Source: UBA3103 sp002365855 (GTDB lineage: Bacteria > Bacillota > Desulfotomaculia > Desulfotomaculales > Pelotomaculaceae). Taken from it: a stretch of DNA of 23,959 nt. Below the pieces are notes generated by a model that saw only the letters and a program-made list of their open reading frames with translations, had not been told where the DNA came from and did not search any database. The stretch is taken from positions 1 to 23,959 of the forward strand of contig DAOURR010000035.1 in assembly GCA_030627625.1 (NCBI GenBank). Direction: 5' to 3'. This document shows positions 8,373-15,120 of the stretch, piece after piece (the stretch's first letter is position 1; every line of letters starts with the position of its first letter). The position numbers were made by a program, and so were the translations under genes.

Positions 8373-9541
8373 CCAATAGTAGCCCAGCTCTTTTTTTTTT
8401 CTTTGATTTCGTTATACAATTCATTGAGATCCGCCTTGCCGTGTGCAAGCCGTACTGCATGTTTAACACCGTCATCCAACCTTTCAATCCAACGGCAGAA
8501 TCGTAAAAATAAACCGTTGGCACTGGCTTGGGTCGGCAGGGCGAAAAATATGCCGCTTCGCTTCGTCTTGTTCGCCATTAGTTCTGCAGCTGCAAGTGCT
8601 GCTTCTGTTTTCCCTTCGCCCATCGGCGCTTCGAGTATCACTATTCCTGGGTGTAACACATTATTTAATGAATTTAAAATGGCGGTCTGCACCGGGCGCG
8701 GGTTTTTGATCTGAAAACGTTTTTCAAAATACTCTGCACCCATCCGGGCATTATTCGGATTCCAGCGATCAGGCATTTTTAGATTTGTCCATGCGGCCTT
8801 TGCCCGCGCGGCAGAAGTCTTAGCCCTTCCGGATAGATCGATGTAAGGGAAATATATTTCATTACTTACAATCCAGTCCACCATAATGACCAGCCCGCTG
8901 AGCAGTACCTGGGCTGTGATGTCCGGTTGCCAGGATTGCGCTTCCTGCTCCGATATACCGGCTAGCGCCAGCGCATATGCCAACAACTCCCGCTGCACCT
9001 CACTCCAGGCCTCTTGCCCCTTATCCCAGCCCAAGTCCTTCTTGTAACCTTCCCGAAGATAATGCAAATTTTGAGAGCTGGGAGGTTGACCGTGGTGGCC
9101 GCCAAGAATCACTGCTAGTTTCCGGGAAAATCCATGCTTTTCTAAAATAAGTTGCGAGGCCCAATAGTGCCTCGCTACACGAGGATGAGGATTATCTGTA
9201 AGTGACAGTCCTGCATCAATTATTTGCTTGTGAAGCTGCTCGTCAAATTCAGTGCCGCTAAACTTACCCTGAAAGGTAGGGGTTGCCTTGCCAACGTCGT
9301 GGTTTGATACAAGGAAAACAAAACATGGCAATGCTGCATCTTCAAAACCATCAGTGCCTTCCAGCGACTTGTAGATCCCCAGGGTGATTTTCCGTTTGGT
9401 GCAGGAAGGAAGCCAATCGCGCCATAATAATCTGGCAATTTCCGCTGCGTCTGACATGTGTGCTACAAGCGGAAGCCACTGCGCATCTTGGTTGCCTTTA
9501 GCTTTCTTTGCCCAAAGGGCTTTTGCTTGCCAACCCAACAT
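8288..9541 (-). CDS. cas3: Cas3 N-terminal part: HD nuclease and Walker A (frameshifted)
   Basis: First half of Cas3, which degrades target DNA after Cascade binding. HD nuclease residues H28, H81-D82, H149-H150 and D222 are visible, then Q285 (RPVQTAI) and Walker A at about 305-312 (APMGEGKTEAAL). True Cas3 sequence ends around residue 384 (NEIKEKKK). The remaining 33 residues, to the stop at 8288, are read in the wrong frame after the A10 run. As it stands the product would be a nuclease with half a helicase. It is the first gene of the cas operon, with a GGGG ribosome site 8 bases before the ATG. Confidence 0.93.
   Translation of the reverse strand: MLGWQAKALWAKKAKGNQDAQWLPLVAHMSDAAEIARLLWRDWLPSCTKRKITLGIYKSLEGTDGFEDAALPCFVFLVSNHDVGKATPTFQGKFSGTEFDEQLHKQIIDAGLSLTDNPHPRVARHYWASQLILEKHGFSRKLAVILGGHHGQPPSSQNLHYLREGYKKDLGWDKGQEAWSEVQRELLAYALALAGISEQEAQSWQPDITAQVLLSGLVIMVDWIVSNEIYFPYIDLSGRAKTSAARAKAAWTNLKMPDRWNPNNARMGAEYFEKRFQIKNPRPVQTAILNSLNNVLHPGIVILEAPMGEGKTEAALAAAELMANKTKRSGIFFALPTQASANGLFLRFCRWIERLDDGVKHAVRLAHGKADLNELYNEIKEKKKSWATIGWVVKKTRKPVTTPLSYMNGFPVAKKAS
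8391..8400 (-). other. A10 homopolymer at the cas3 frameshift
   Basis: Ten consecutive T on the plus strand (A10 in the message). Reading in the upstream frame gives KEKKKSWATIGW and a stop at 8288. Eleven or eight A would give KEKKKELGYYWVGGEEN and lead into the DECH-box half. The run could reflect a homopolymer length error in the assembly, a slippage-prone phase-variable site, or transcriptional slippage that restores the frame in some transcripts. Confidence 0.9.
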
Positions 9542-9630
9542 CTAAAGAACCCCACTTCTGATGAATTTTCCTACAATATTCATTTTAATAAAAGATGCAA
9601 GTTTAAAAGTCCAACTGTTACCTGAGACTT

Positions 9631-9694
9631 AGCCAATCCACGGGCCCTTAAGGGGCTCCTACTGTGCCTCCGTTTTAAGACGGAATTGGTGGCT
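9631..9694 (-). other. Structured segment in the presumed cas leader, family not recognised
   Basis: On the minus strand an outer stem CCAATTC/GGATTGG encloses a hairpin CCGT-loop-ACGG (9670-9683) and the perfect 10-bp palindrome CCCTTAAGGG (9645-9654). It is much more GC-rich than its surroundings. It could be a 5'-leader regulatory RNA of the cas operon, or the end of a lost IS200/IS605-type element with its guide-like RNA. Neither is proven. Confidence 0.3.
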
Positions 9695-9759
9695 TCAACC
9701 TACCTACCGTTCCCTCCCACCTTTTTGTCACTACACCAGCCCCATGAGTGGGTGCTCTT

Positions 9760-9788
9760 AATAATCTTGCTCTGTTATCATCTGTCAA
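9760..9788 (-). promoter_or_regulatory. Candidate promoter of the cas operon
   Basis: A perfect -35 TTGACA (9783-9788) is followed after 16-17 bases by GATTAT or ATTATT, a moderate -10. It points toward cas3, whose start is about 220 bases downstream. This would make the structured segment at 9631-9694 part of the 5' leader. Confidence 0.45.
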
Positions 9789-9846
9789 ACGTTAACCCCC
9801 TTAGTTAAGACATAGTGAACATTACTCTCTATCAAAAATAATATAC

Positions 9847-9872
9847 AGAAACGACAACATGTTGTCATTTCT
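9847..9872. promoter_or_regulatory. 26-bp near-perfect dyad, possible operator
   Basis: Left arm AGAAACGACAACA and right arm TGTTGTCATTTCT match at 12 of 13 pairs, with a perfect 14-bp core GACAACATGTTGTC. It has no spacer loop, so it looks like a protein binding site and not a terminator. It lies about 60 bases upstream of the candidate cas promoter and just after the Sel1-gene remnant. Confidence 0.4.
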
Positions 9873-9907
9873 AATTATTTATTTTTAAATATGATTTCAC
9901 TTTTCTA

Positions 9908-10135
9908 TTATCGAGCACCGCTTTTCATCTGATCAATTCTAAACTGTGCGTGAGAGTATCCACCATCAACAGATTTTTTGTACCATTGTAATGCTTCTTC
10001 ACGCTTAACTTCGATACGGCAAAACTCACCCACAACAAACGCCGCTTCGAGTGATCCCCTGCATGCTGCTTTATTATAGATCCTCGGGGATATACCTACA
10101 TCATGCTCAACACCACAACCTGCCTTTTTTAGACT
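9908..10135 (-). pseudogene. 3' remnant of a Sel1-like repeat protein gene
   Basis: An open frame without a start codon runs from after a TAA at 10136-10138 to the TAA at 9908-9910. It encodes about 75 residues including YNKAACRGSLEAAFVVGEF and EEALQWYKKSVDGGYSHAQF, the A..G...A pattern of Sel1/TPR-like repeats, which act as protein interaction scaffolds. Nothing upstream completes it, and an IS remnant begins nearby, so the gene was probably cut by that insertion. It was found by reading the frame directly, as it lacks a start. Confidence 0.6.
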
Positions 10136-10218
10136 TTATTTCAAAAAAGTAAGTTTGAAAGAGTTCCAAACTGCTTTACCAGGGTTAAAGCTTTTTTGAT
10201 CTCGTTATGTAGGTTTAG

Positions 10219-11152
10219 CTTACGATTAGCAAAGTCTTGAAGGTGCTATGGCGTTTTTGGGTTAAAACCGACCAAGAGAATGAAAAGCAAACCAAGCTAG
10301 ATCTTGCCAAACAGATGCTTTCAGAGTTTCGTCAAATTAATAACGCCAAGCTATGGGTTGCCATGGATCGCTGGTACCTGTGCAGAAAGTTCCTCGTTTG
10401 GCTTGATGAACATGACTTTGACTGGGTCACAAAGGCCAAAAGGAACACTGTTCTGTTCCGGAAAGTTTACGACCCCGGGCAACGAAAAGAAATCTACGTT
10501 AAGCTAAACCCGAAACAGCTGCTTAAAGAAGTATATTACAGGATTCTGGCGCTGGGAAACGGTTCTGCATTAAGCATCCCGGATATTTACATCAAGCTAC
10601 CTTATGAAACTTTTACTCGAAAGGGTAAACCTATCACCCGGCAACGTCTCGTACCTATTGCGGTCATTGCAGCAACCTAAGTCCAAGTGTTCCGCACCCC
10701 AGGAAGAGGAACTTCCGGCAACCTTCAGGGATGCGTACCTTCTCATCAGCAACCGTGTTGATGCACCGGAAGATACAGCAAGAACCTATACCAAACGGTG
10801 GAGAATAGAGGTTTTTTACCGAACAGTCAAGCAGAATCTTGGTTTAACATCCTGCTACGCCCGGTCTGAAACAGCTCATCTCGCACATGTGGAGCTCTTG
10901 TTTACAGTCCAAACCCTTCTTTGTTATGCCAATTGGTAATGCAATAAAGAAGACGCTGAACAAGCCCTCTCCCTGTGCGAAGTGATCGGGTACTTTTTCA
11001 ACGCCGGTTGTCGGATCCGCTGTTGCAAGCAGCAAATCCAAGTCTGTTTTGACACGACAACCGAGCGTTTTGCGAGTCTGATTGATAAATTGTGGCCAAA
11101 ATCTTTGGATTCTAAGTTATGGGTTTGGGATTATTATCCTAAAACTGCATAA
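10219..11152 (+). pseudogene. Degenerate DDE (IS4-like) transposase
   Basis: Three pieces of one transposase can be read. Frame 1 from about 10219 to 10680 contains WVAMDRWYLCRKF (a likely catalytic D) and FDWVTKAKRNTVLFRK. Frame 2, usable from about 10680, contains the Y..RW.IE.F....K signature (YTKRWRIEVFYRTVKQNLGL) holding the catalytic E. After an in-frame TAA at 10937-10939 the same frame continues NKEDAEQALSLCEVIGYFFN to the TAA at 11150-11152. The 5' end is missing, so there are at least three lesions and the element cannot move by itself. IS4-like is judged from the YREK-type motif; the exact IS was not identified. No terminal inverted repeats were found. Confidence 0.75.
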
Positions 11153-11298
11153 CTATTGTTTTAATTTAAGTTCTGAATGCTCTAATTTTCATAATTATCG
11201 CTCATATCTAATTATACTACCAAATTTTATATATTTCTACAAAACAGAACAAAATAAAGACTCCTTCCAATAACAAATGAAGAAGTCTTATTTGGGTC

Positions 11299-11318
11299 AA
11301 AAAAAGCCCTAAAGGGCT
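11299..11318 (-). terminator. Intrinsic terminator of the hydrogenase/hyp operon
   Basis: On the minus strand AGCCC-TTTA-GGGCT is followed by seven T. It lies about 40 bases after the stop of the hypD-hypF hybrid and ends the operon there, so no hypE or hypF follows in the same transcript. Confidence 0.8.
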
Positions 11319-11359
11319 GTTTCTAAACTGTTCGGAGCAGCGCATCTCGAATAATGCGC

Positions 11360-12553
11360 TCACACCTTATTTTGACAAGCAGCTATAACAGCCTGACCCA
11401 GGGCTATTCCCCCATCGTTTGGAGGGACTTGTTTTTGAGATAATACCTTAAACCCTCTGGTCTGGAGTAATTGATTAGTTGCGTGTAATAAATAACGGTT
11501 CTGCCAGGCGCCGCCGCTGAGGGCCACTAACGAAAGTCCTGTCCGGTCTTTGAGCCTTGAGGCTGCATTTTCAACGGGTGTTATTTTCCCTTTTAATACC
11601 TCGCCGCATTGACATCCCTTCTCCAGGGAGGGCTGCGCCGCCGTCAACTTAAACTTCTTTCCGGCATCGAATTGATCAAAAAAGGGACGCAACTGAAACC
11701 CGCTGGCAGGAATACTGCCAAATCCCCTCCACCCTGCCGCCTCGGGATAAAAACAGTTATCAATCAAAGCTTGGGCCTTTAGATTCCCCTGTTCCCGCAC
11801 CACCCTGGTATAACCGTTGACAACTCTGGGGCTGCTTGACTGCAGCATTCTTAGCAGGCTATATACCGACCCAAGTATGTCCATGGTTTCAAAACCAGAC
11901 GCTACTGCTGGTTTGCCATATTGCTCAGCCAAAAAATAAAAAGCCCGGCTGCCGGTAATTGCAGCGACATGGCCGGGCAGAATAAACCCATCTATTTCTA
12001 AATCAGCATCCTTTAATAGTACATGCAGTACAGGTTCCAAAGTCTTTTGTAAAGACAACAGGCTAAAATTGGAGAGCCCGCAGCCAATCGCATCCATAAG
12101 GCTTAAAGACACAAGAGGCGCTGTGGTCTCAAACCCCACTGCTATTAAAACAACCTGCTTCCCGAAATTCTCCCGGGCCAGCCTTATGGCTTCCCGGGGT
12201 GTGTAGACAACCTCCACCCGGGCGCCACAGGCCCGTTCCCGCTCTAAATTAGAAAAACTTCCGGGCACCCTCATCATATCTCCAAATACCGCTGCAATTA
12301 CTCCTGGTATGTGAGCGAGAGCAAGCATAAGATCTATATCTTCCTGTGCCGTTACACAAACCGGGCATCCGGGGCCGCTTCGAAGTTCCAGCGCGCCCTT
12401 TAATAAACTTCGTATTCCGCAACTAGAAATTGCTTCGGTATGTGTTCCGCAGACTTCCATCAATACCGGCGGCCTGCCAAGCAGTTCCGAAAGTCCCTGT
12501 CCCAGTGAGATAACCTGCCTTGCCAGTTGCTTTGCCAGTTCCGGGTTGTTCAT
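11360..12553 (-). CDS. hypD: HypD with its C-terminus replaced by the HypF C-terminus (chimera)
   Basis: HypD is the scaffold on which, with HypC, the Fe(CN)2CO group of [NiFe] hydrogenases is built. Residues 1-326 are HypD: C35 (EVCGTHTEA), C63-P-V-C66 (GPGCPVC), VGFETTAP, ILPGHVAAITG, and C314-Q-C316-GEVLKGKITP. The usual cysteine-rich tail (CPLFGKxCTPExP...GAC), which helps hold the [4Fe-4S] cluster, is absent. Residues from about 329 are the end of HypF: ASRLKDRTGLSLVALSGGAW, then QNRYLL and QVPPNDGGIALGQAV. The junction is in frame near 11555-11580. The total of 397 residues exceeds a normal HypD (about 360-375). I start at MNNPELAKQL, 4 bases after the hypC stop; a longer reading to 12619 would run into hypC. 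Confidence 0.9.
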   Translation of the reverse strand: MNNPELAKQLARQVISLGQGLSELLGRPPVLMEVCGTHTEAISSCGIRSLLKGALELRSGPGCPVCVTAQEDIDLMLALAHIPGVIAAVFGDMMRVPGSFSNLERERACGARVEVVYTPREAIRLARENFGKQVVLIAVGFETTAPLVSLSLMDAIGCGLSNFSLLSLQKTLEPVLHVLLKDADLEIDGFILPGHVAAITGSRAFYFLAEQYGKPAVASGFETMDILGSVYSLLRMLQSSSPRVVNGYTRVVREQGNLKAQALIDNCFYPEAAGWRGFGSIPASGFQLRPFFDQFDAGKKFKLTAAQPSLEKGCQCGEVLKGKITPVENAASRLKDRTGLSLVALSGGAWQNRYLLHATNQLLQTRGFKVLSQKQVPPNDGGIALGQAVIAACQNKV

Positions 12554-12557
12554 AGGC

Positions 12558-12785
12558 TTAATTGCCACTAAGCAAAAGTTCCTCCCAGAAGCGTATTTGC
12601 TCTTGAGCCGCCTGTACATTCACTTTTTCGATGGCGTAACCGGCATGGATCATCAAAAAATCACCCTCAGCCACCTCACCAACCAGGTGAATACCGACCT
12701 TTTGCTTTACGCCAAAGGCCTCGACAACTGCCCAGGGTTCCCCGATATTAACTTTAATTACCCGCCCCGGTACTGCCAGGCACAT
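12558..12785 (-). CDS. hypC: Hydrogenase maturation chaperone HypC
   Basis: Small chaperone that binds the Fe(CN)2CO unit with HypD and hands it to the large-subunit precursor. It begins MCLAVPGRVIKV with the essential C2, keeps the conserved GDFLMIHAGYAIEKV including its histidine, and has normal length (75 residues). It sits between hypB (25-base gap) and the hypD hybrid (4-base gap). Of the maturation genes here, hypC and hypB are those that look fully intact. Confidence 0.96.
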   Translation of the reverse strand: MCLAVPGRVIKVNIGEPWAVVEAFGVKQKVGIHLVGEVAEGDFLMIHAGYAIEKVNVQAAQEQIRFWEELLLSGN

Positions 12786-12810
12786 TTCTTAACCCTCCAC
12801 TATCTAAATC

Positions 12811-13449
12811 TTATCTGGCCTGCAGCCAGTTAACCAGTTCAACCAGCCCTGATCCTGCCTTAGCTGAGGTAACAAATACCTTAAGCTGTGGCTTTATTTG
12901 CAGAAGTTCCTTAACACAAGAATCAAGGTCAAAGTCTGTATGTGGAAGCAAGTCTGCTTTGGTAATGATCACTGCTGTTGCAGCGTCAAAAACCCGGGGA
13001 TATTTTGCAGCCTTGTCATCTCCTTCAGTGACACTTAAAAGGGCAATCTTCTCATGATCTCCCAGGTCAAAGGAGGCCGGGCAAACCAGGTTGCCCACAT
13101 TTTCTATTACCACCAGGTCCAATTGTTCCAGCGGCAGTTCCAGAAGTGCCTTTTCAACCATCCTGGCATCCAGGTGGCAGGCGCCCTGGGTATTGATCTG
13201 GACAACCGGCACACTCTTTGCCGCAATTCTTTCCGCATCCCGGGTAGTGGCGATATCCCCCTCTATAACTCCCACAGCCGCTTTACCTTTACACAATTCC
13301 AGCACCTTTTCCAGCAGGGTTGTTTTGCCGGCGCCGGGCGAGCTAATAAGGTTGACAGCTTTGACCTTGCACCGGTCCAGCGTCTCTCTGTTTCGCTTCG
13401 CTACATCATCATTAGCTTTCAATATTGATTTTGCCAGTATTACTTTCAA
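12811..13449 (-). CDS. hypB: Nickel-insertion GTPase HypB
   Basis: GTPase that works with HypA to insert nickel into the hydrogenase large subunit. P-loop LISSPGAGKTTLLEKV, the metal-site region GACHLDARMV, switch region IENVGNLVCPASFDLGDHEK and the guanine motif TKADLL are all present. At 212 residues it is a standard short HypB without the N-terminal CxxCGC or histidine-rich nickel-storage stretches. The start is TTG at 13449 (LKVILAKSIL), as no in-frame ATG lies nearby; GGTGGTGAT upstream can serve as ribosome site. Confidence 0.96.
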   Translation of the reverse strand: MKVILAKSILKANDDVAKRNRETLDRCKVKAVNLISSPGAGKTTLLEKVLELCKGKAAVGVIEGDIATTRDAERIAAKSVPVVQINTQGACHLDARMVEKALLELPLEQLDLVVIENVGNLVCPASFDLGDHEKIALLSVTEGDDKAAKYPRVFDAATAVIITKADLLPHTDFDLDSCVKELLQIKPQLKVFVTSAKAGSGLVELVNWLQAR

Positions 13450-13470
13450 AGGATCACCACCATTCTTCTA

Positions 13471-13713
13471 TCAGTCCCCTTCATAGTAGTCCACATATAG
13501 CTCTCTTCCCGCAGTTGCCACCAACTCCAAAACCGCCCCCTCGCAGATAGTATCCCGGGTAACGGCTTCAAAGGCGAAATTCAGCGCTTCAGGCAATGCT
13601 CCATAATACTCTCCAACAACCAGCCTGATTAAGGATACTTGTTTAATATCGTGGACTTTGGCACTGGCTGTAATAAGTTCCAATAGCCCATGTATTAGAG
13701 ATAATTCATGCAT
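13471..13713 (-). CDS. hypA: HypA-like nickel chaperone lacking the zinc domain
   Basis: HypA binds nickel through its N-terminus and delivers it with HypB. The nickel motif MHEL is intact, and residues 1-63 follow HypA (LVVGEYYGALPEALNFAFEA). Normal HypA has about 113-117 residues with two CxxC motifs holding zinc. Here the sequence passes from GAVLEL straight to VATAGRELYVDYYEGD, the normal C-terminal end, so about 33 residues with both CxxC motifs are missing while the frame is kept. Total 80 residues. The gene lies 9 bases after the large subunit gene with a GAGG ribosome site. Confidence 0.9.
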   Translation of the reverse strand: MHELSLIHGLLELITASAKVHDIKQVSLIRLVVGEYYGALPEALNFAFEAVTRDTICEGAVLELVATAGRELYVDYYEGD

Positions 13714-13722
13714 GCTTTGACC

Positions 13723-15120
13723 TCAAAAAACTATTTTACCGGTCACATCTCCTTTTGCATTTAACACATGGGCGCCGCAGTTTATGCAGGGGTCAAAGGA
13801 GCGGATGATCCGGCCCAAGATTGTGTTTAAAAATAAATCCGGGTTTGGAATAACCGTACCGGTCAGGGCATATTCGACCGGTCCCAGTTGCCCGTTTTTA
13901 TCCTTGGGCGAAAAGTTCCAGTTGGTGGGAGTAATAATTTTGTATTCCTCTACCTGTTCATCCTTTACTCGTACACTGTGCAGAAGTGAACCCCGCATAA
14001 TATCTGTGGCAACCACGGCCTGTTCTTTCAACGGTTTCTGTTTTTGCTGGATAGGCGGCGGACCGGGAACTAATTTCCTCAGCCACTCCATGACTAATTC
14101 GGTAATAAGCAAGGTTTCCAGGGAACGGGCTTTAATGCGGTCCATTGTTGAAGTTCCCCCATGGTAAAAACCGTTTATGATCATCCTGGCCAGAGGGCCC
14201 ATTTCAAAGGGCTGACCGGCGTAATGGACAGATTTTATATAGGTATAAGCCCCGGTCTTATGTGGGGCAGGCAGGACTTCACCATCTACCGGTAGGTACC
14301 AGGCATTAGTAACATCTTCACTAATTAACCTGATATCAGGCGCGCTGATTTGATTCCTCGTTAGAACACCGCCCCGCCAGAGGCTCAACTGGTTTTTGCT
14401 GCCAAAGCGAAACATGCCAAAAGACAACAGGCTCGCTGGTGTCCGCCCTATCTTGAAGTAATCGTTGTAGACACGGGAAATTAACTCGGTGTCAGGTACG
14501 AGATACTCTTTAACAAAGCCGTGCACACTCTCTATCAAAGACAGGGCCTGGTTTACCTTATCGGCAGTTGGTGCAACCGCTACTCCCCCGTGAACAAAGC
14601 TGTGCTGATTCGGCGCCTTGCCGCCGAAAACTGTCAGCAACTGGTGGCATTCCTGGGAAGCCACCACAGATCGAAAATAATGCTCTACCAGGCGGGTGTT
14701 GTCCTGAGGCGCCAGACGAGCATCTTTTAAATTCTGCCCCTCGAATGGCGGCTGAACCGGCATCTTAACATAGTCAGGCAAGCTAAAAAAGTAAAAGTGC
14801 CGGATATGGTTTTGCAAGATATCTGCCGCCAGCATTATATTCCGTAAATATTGGGCATTGTCGGACAGTTCATGATCATAGAGATCATCCAGCAGGTAAC
14901 TGGCAACCGCGCCGTGTGCCAGTGAGCAAATGCCGCATACCCTCTGGGTCATGTATACTGCATCAGTTATATGCCTTCCTTTCATGACGTGCTCAATACC
15001 CCTGTACATGGTTCCACTGGCGTTGGCTACTGACACTATATTCCTGTCCATCACTACCTCTACCGATAACAAACCACTTAATCTTGTAACCGGACTGAAC
15101 ATTATTCTCTTTTTACTCAT
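13723..15120 (-). CDS. [NiFe] hydrogenase large subunit
   Basis: Carries the NiFe active site that splits or forms H2. The N-terminal site motif is R60-V-C62-G-I-C65, and the C-terminal one D443-P-C445-I-N-C448-G-A-H451 is followed by a 14-residue tail (VLNAKGDVTGKIVF). The tail is expected to be cut after H451 by the endopeptidase encoded at 16120. At 465 residues it is shorter than many membrane-bound group 1 enzymes. I start at MSKKRIMFSPVTRLSG because AAGGTG lies just upstream; a longer reading to 15222 would only cover the small-subunit gene. It overlaps the small subunit stop by 8 bases. The subgroup was not assigned. Confidence 0.94.
   Translation of the reverse strand: MSKKRIMFSPVTRLSGLLSVEVVMDRNIVSVANASGTMYRGIEHVMKGRHITDAVYMTQRVCGICSLAHGAVASYLLDDLYDHELSDNAQYLRNIMLAADILQNHIRHFYFFSLPDYVKMPVQPPFEGQNLKDARLAPQDNTRLVEHYFRSVVASQECHQLLTVFGGKAPNQHSFVHGGVAVAPTADKVNQALSLIESVHGFVKEYLVPDTELISRVYNDYFKIGRTPASLLSFGMFRFGSKNQLSLWRGGVLTRNQISAPDIRLISEDVTNAWYLPVDGEVLPAPHKTGAYTYIKSVHYAGQPFEMGPLARMIINGFYHGGTSTMDRIKARSLETLLITELVMEWLRKLVPGPPPIQQKQKPLKEQAVVATDIMRGSLLHSVRVKDEQVEEYKIITPTNWNFSPKDKNGQLGPVEYALTGTVIPNPDLFLNTILGRIIRSFDPCINCGAHVLNAKGDVTGKIVF

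Noticed and set aside
6699..9541. Natural split of Cas3 into Cas3' and Cas3''
   Set aside because: Known splits separate the HD nuclease from the helicase. Here the break falls inside the first RecA domain, exactly at a homopolymer, and the second part has no good ribosome site.
11082..11273. 63-residue plus-strand frame
   Set aside because: It overlaps the transposase tail in another frame and is AT-rich low-complexity sequence without family features.
12546..12833. 95-residue plus-strand frame over hypC
   Set aside because: It lies antisense to the clearly recognised hypC and shows no family resemblance.
13054..13486. Overlapping plus-strand frames over hypB
   Set aside because: They are antisense to an intact hypB with all GTPase motifs, so they are coding-strand shadows.
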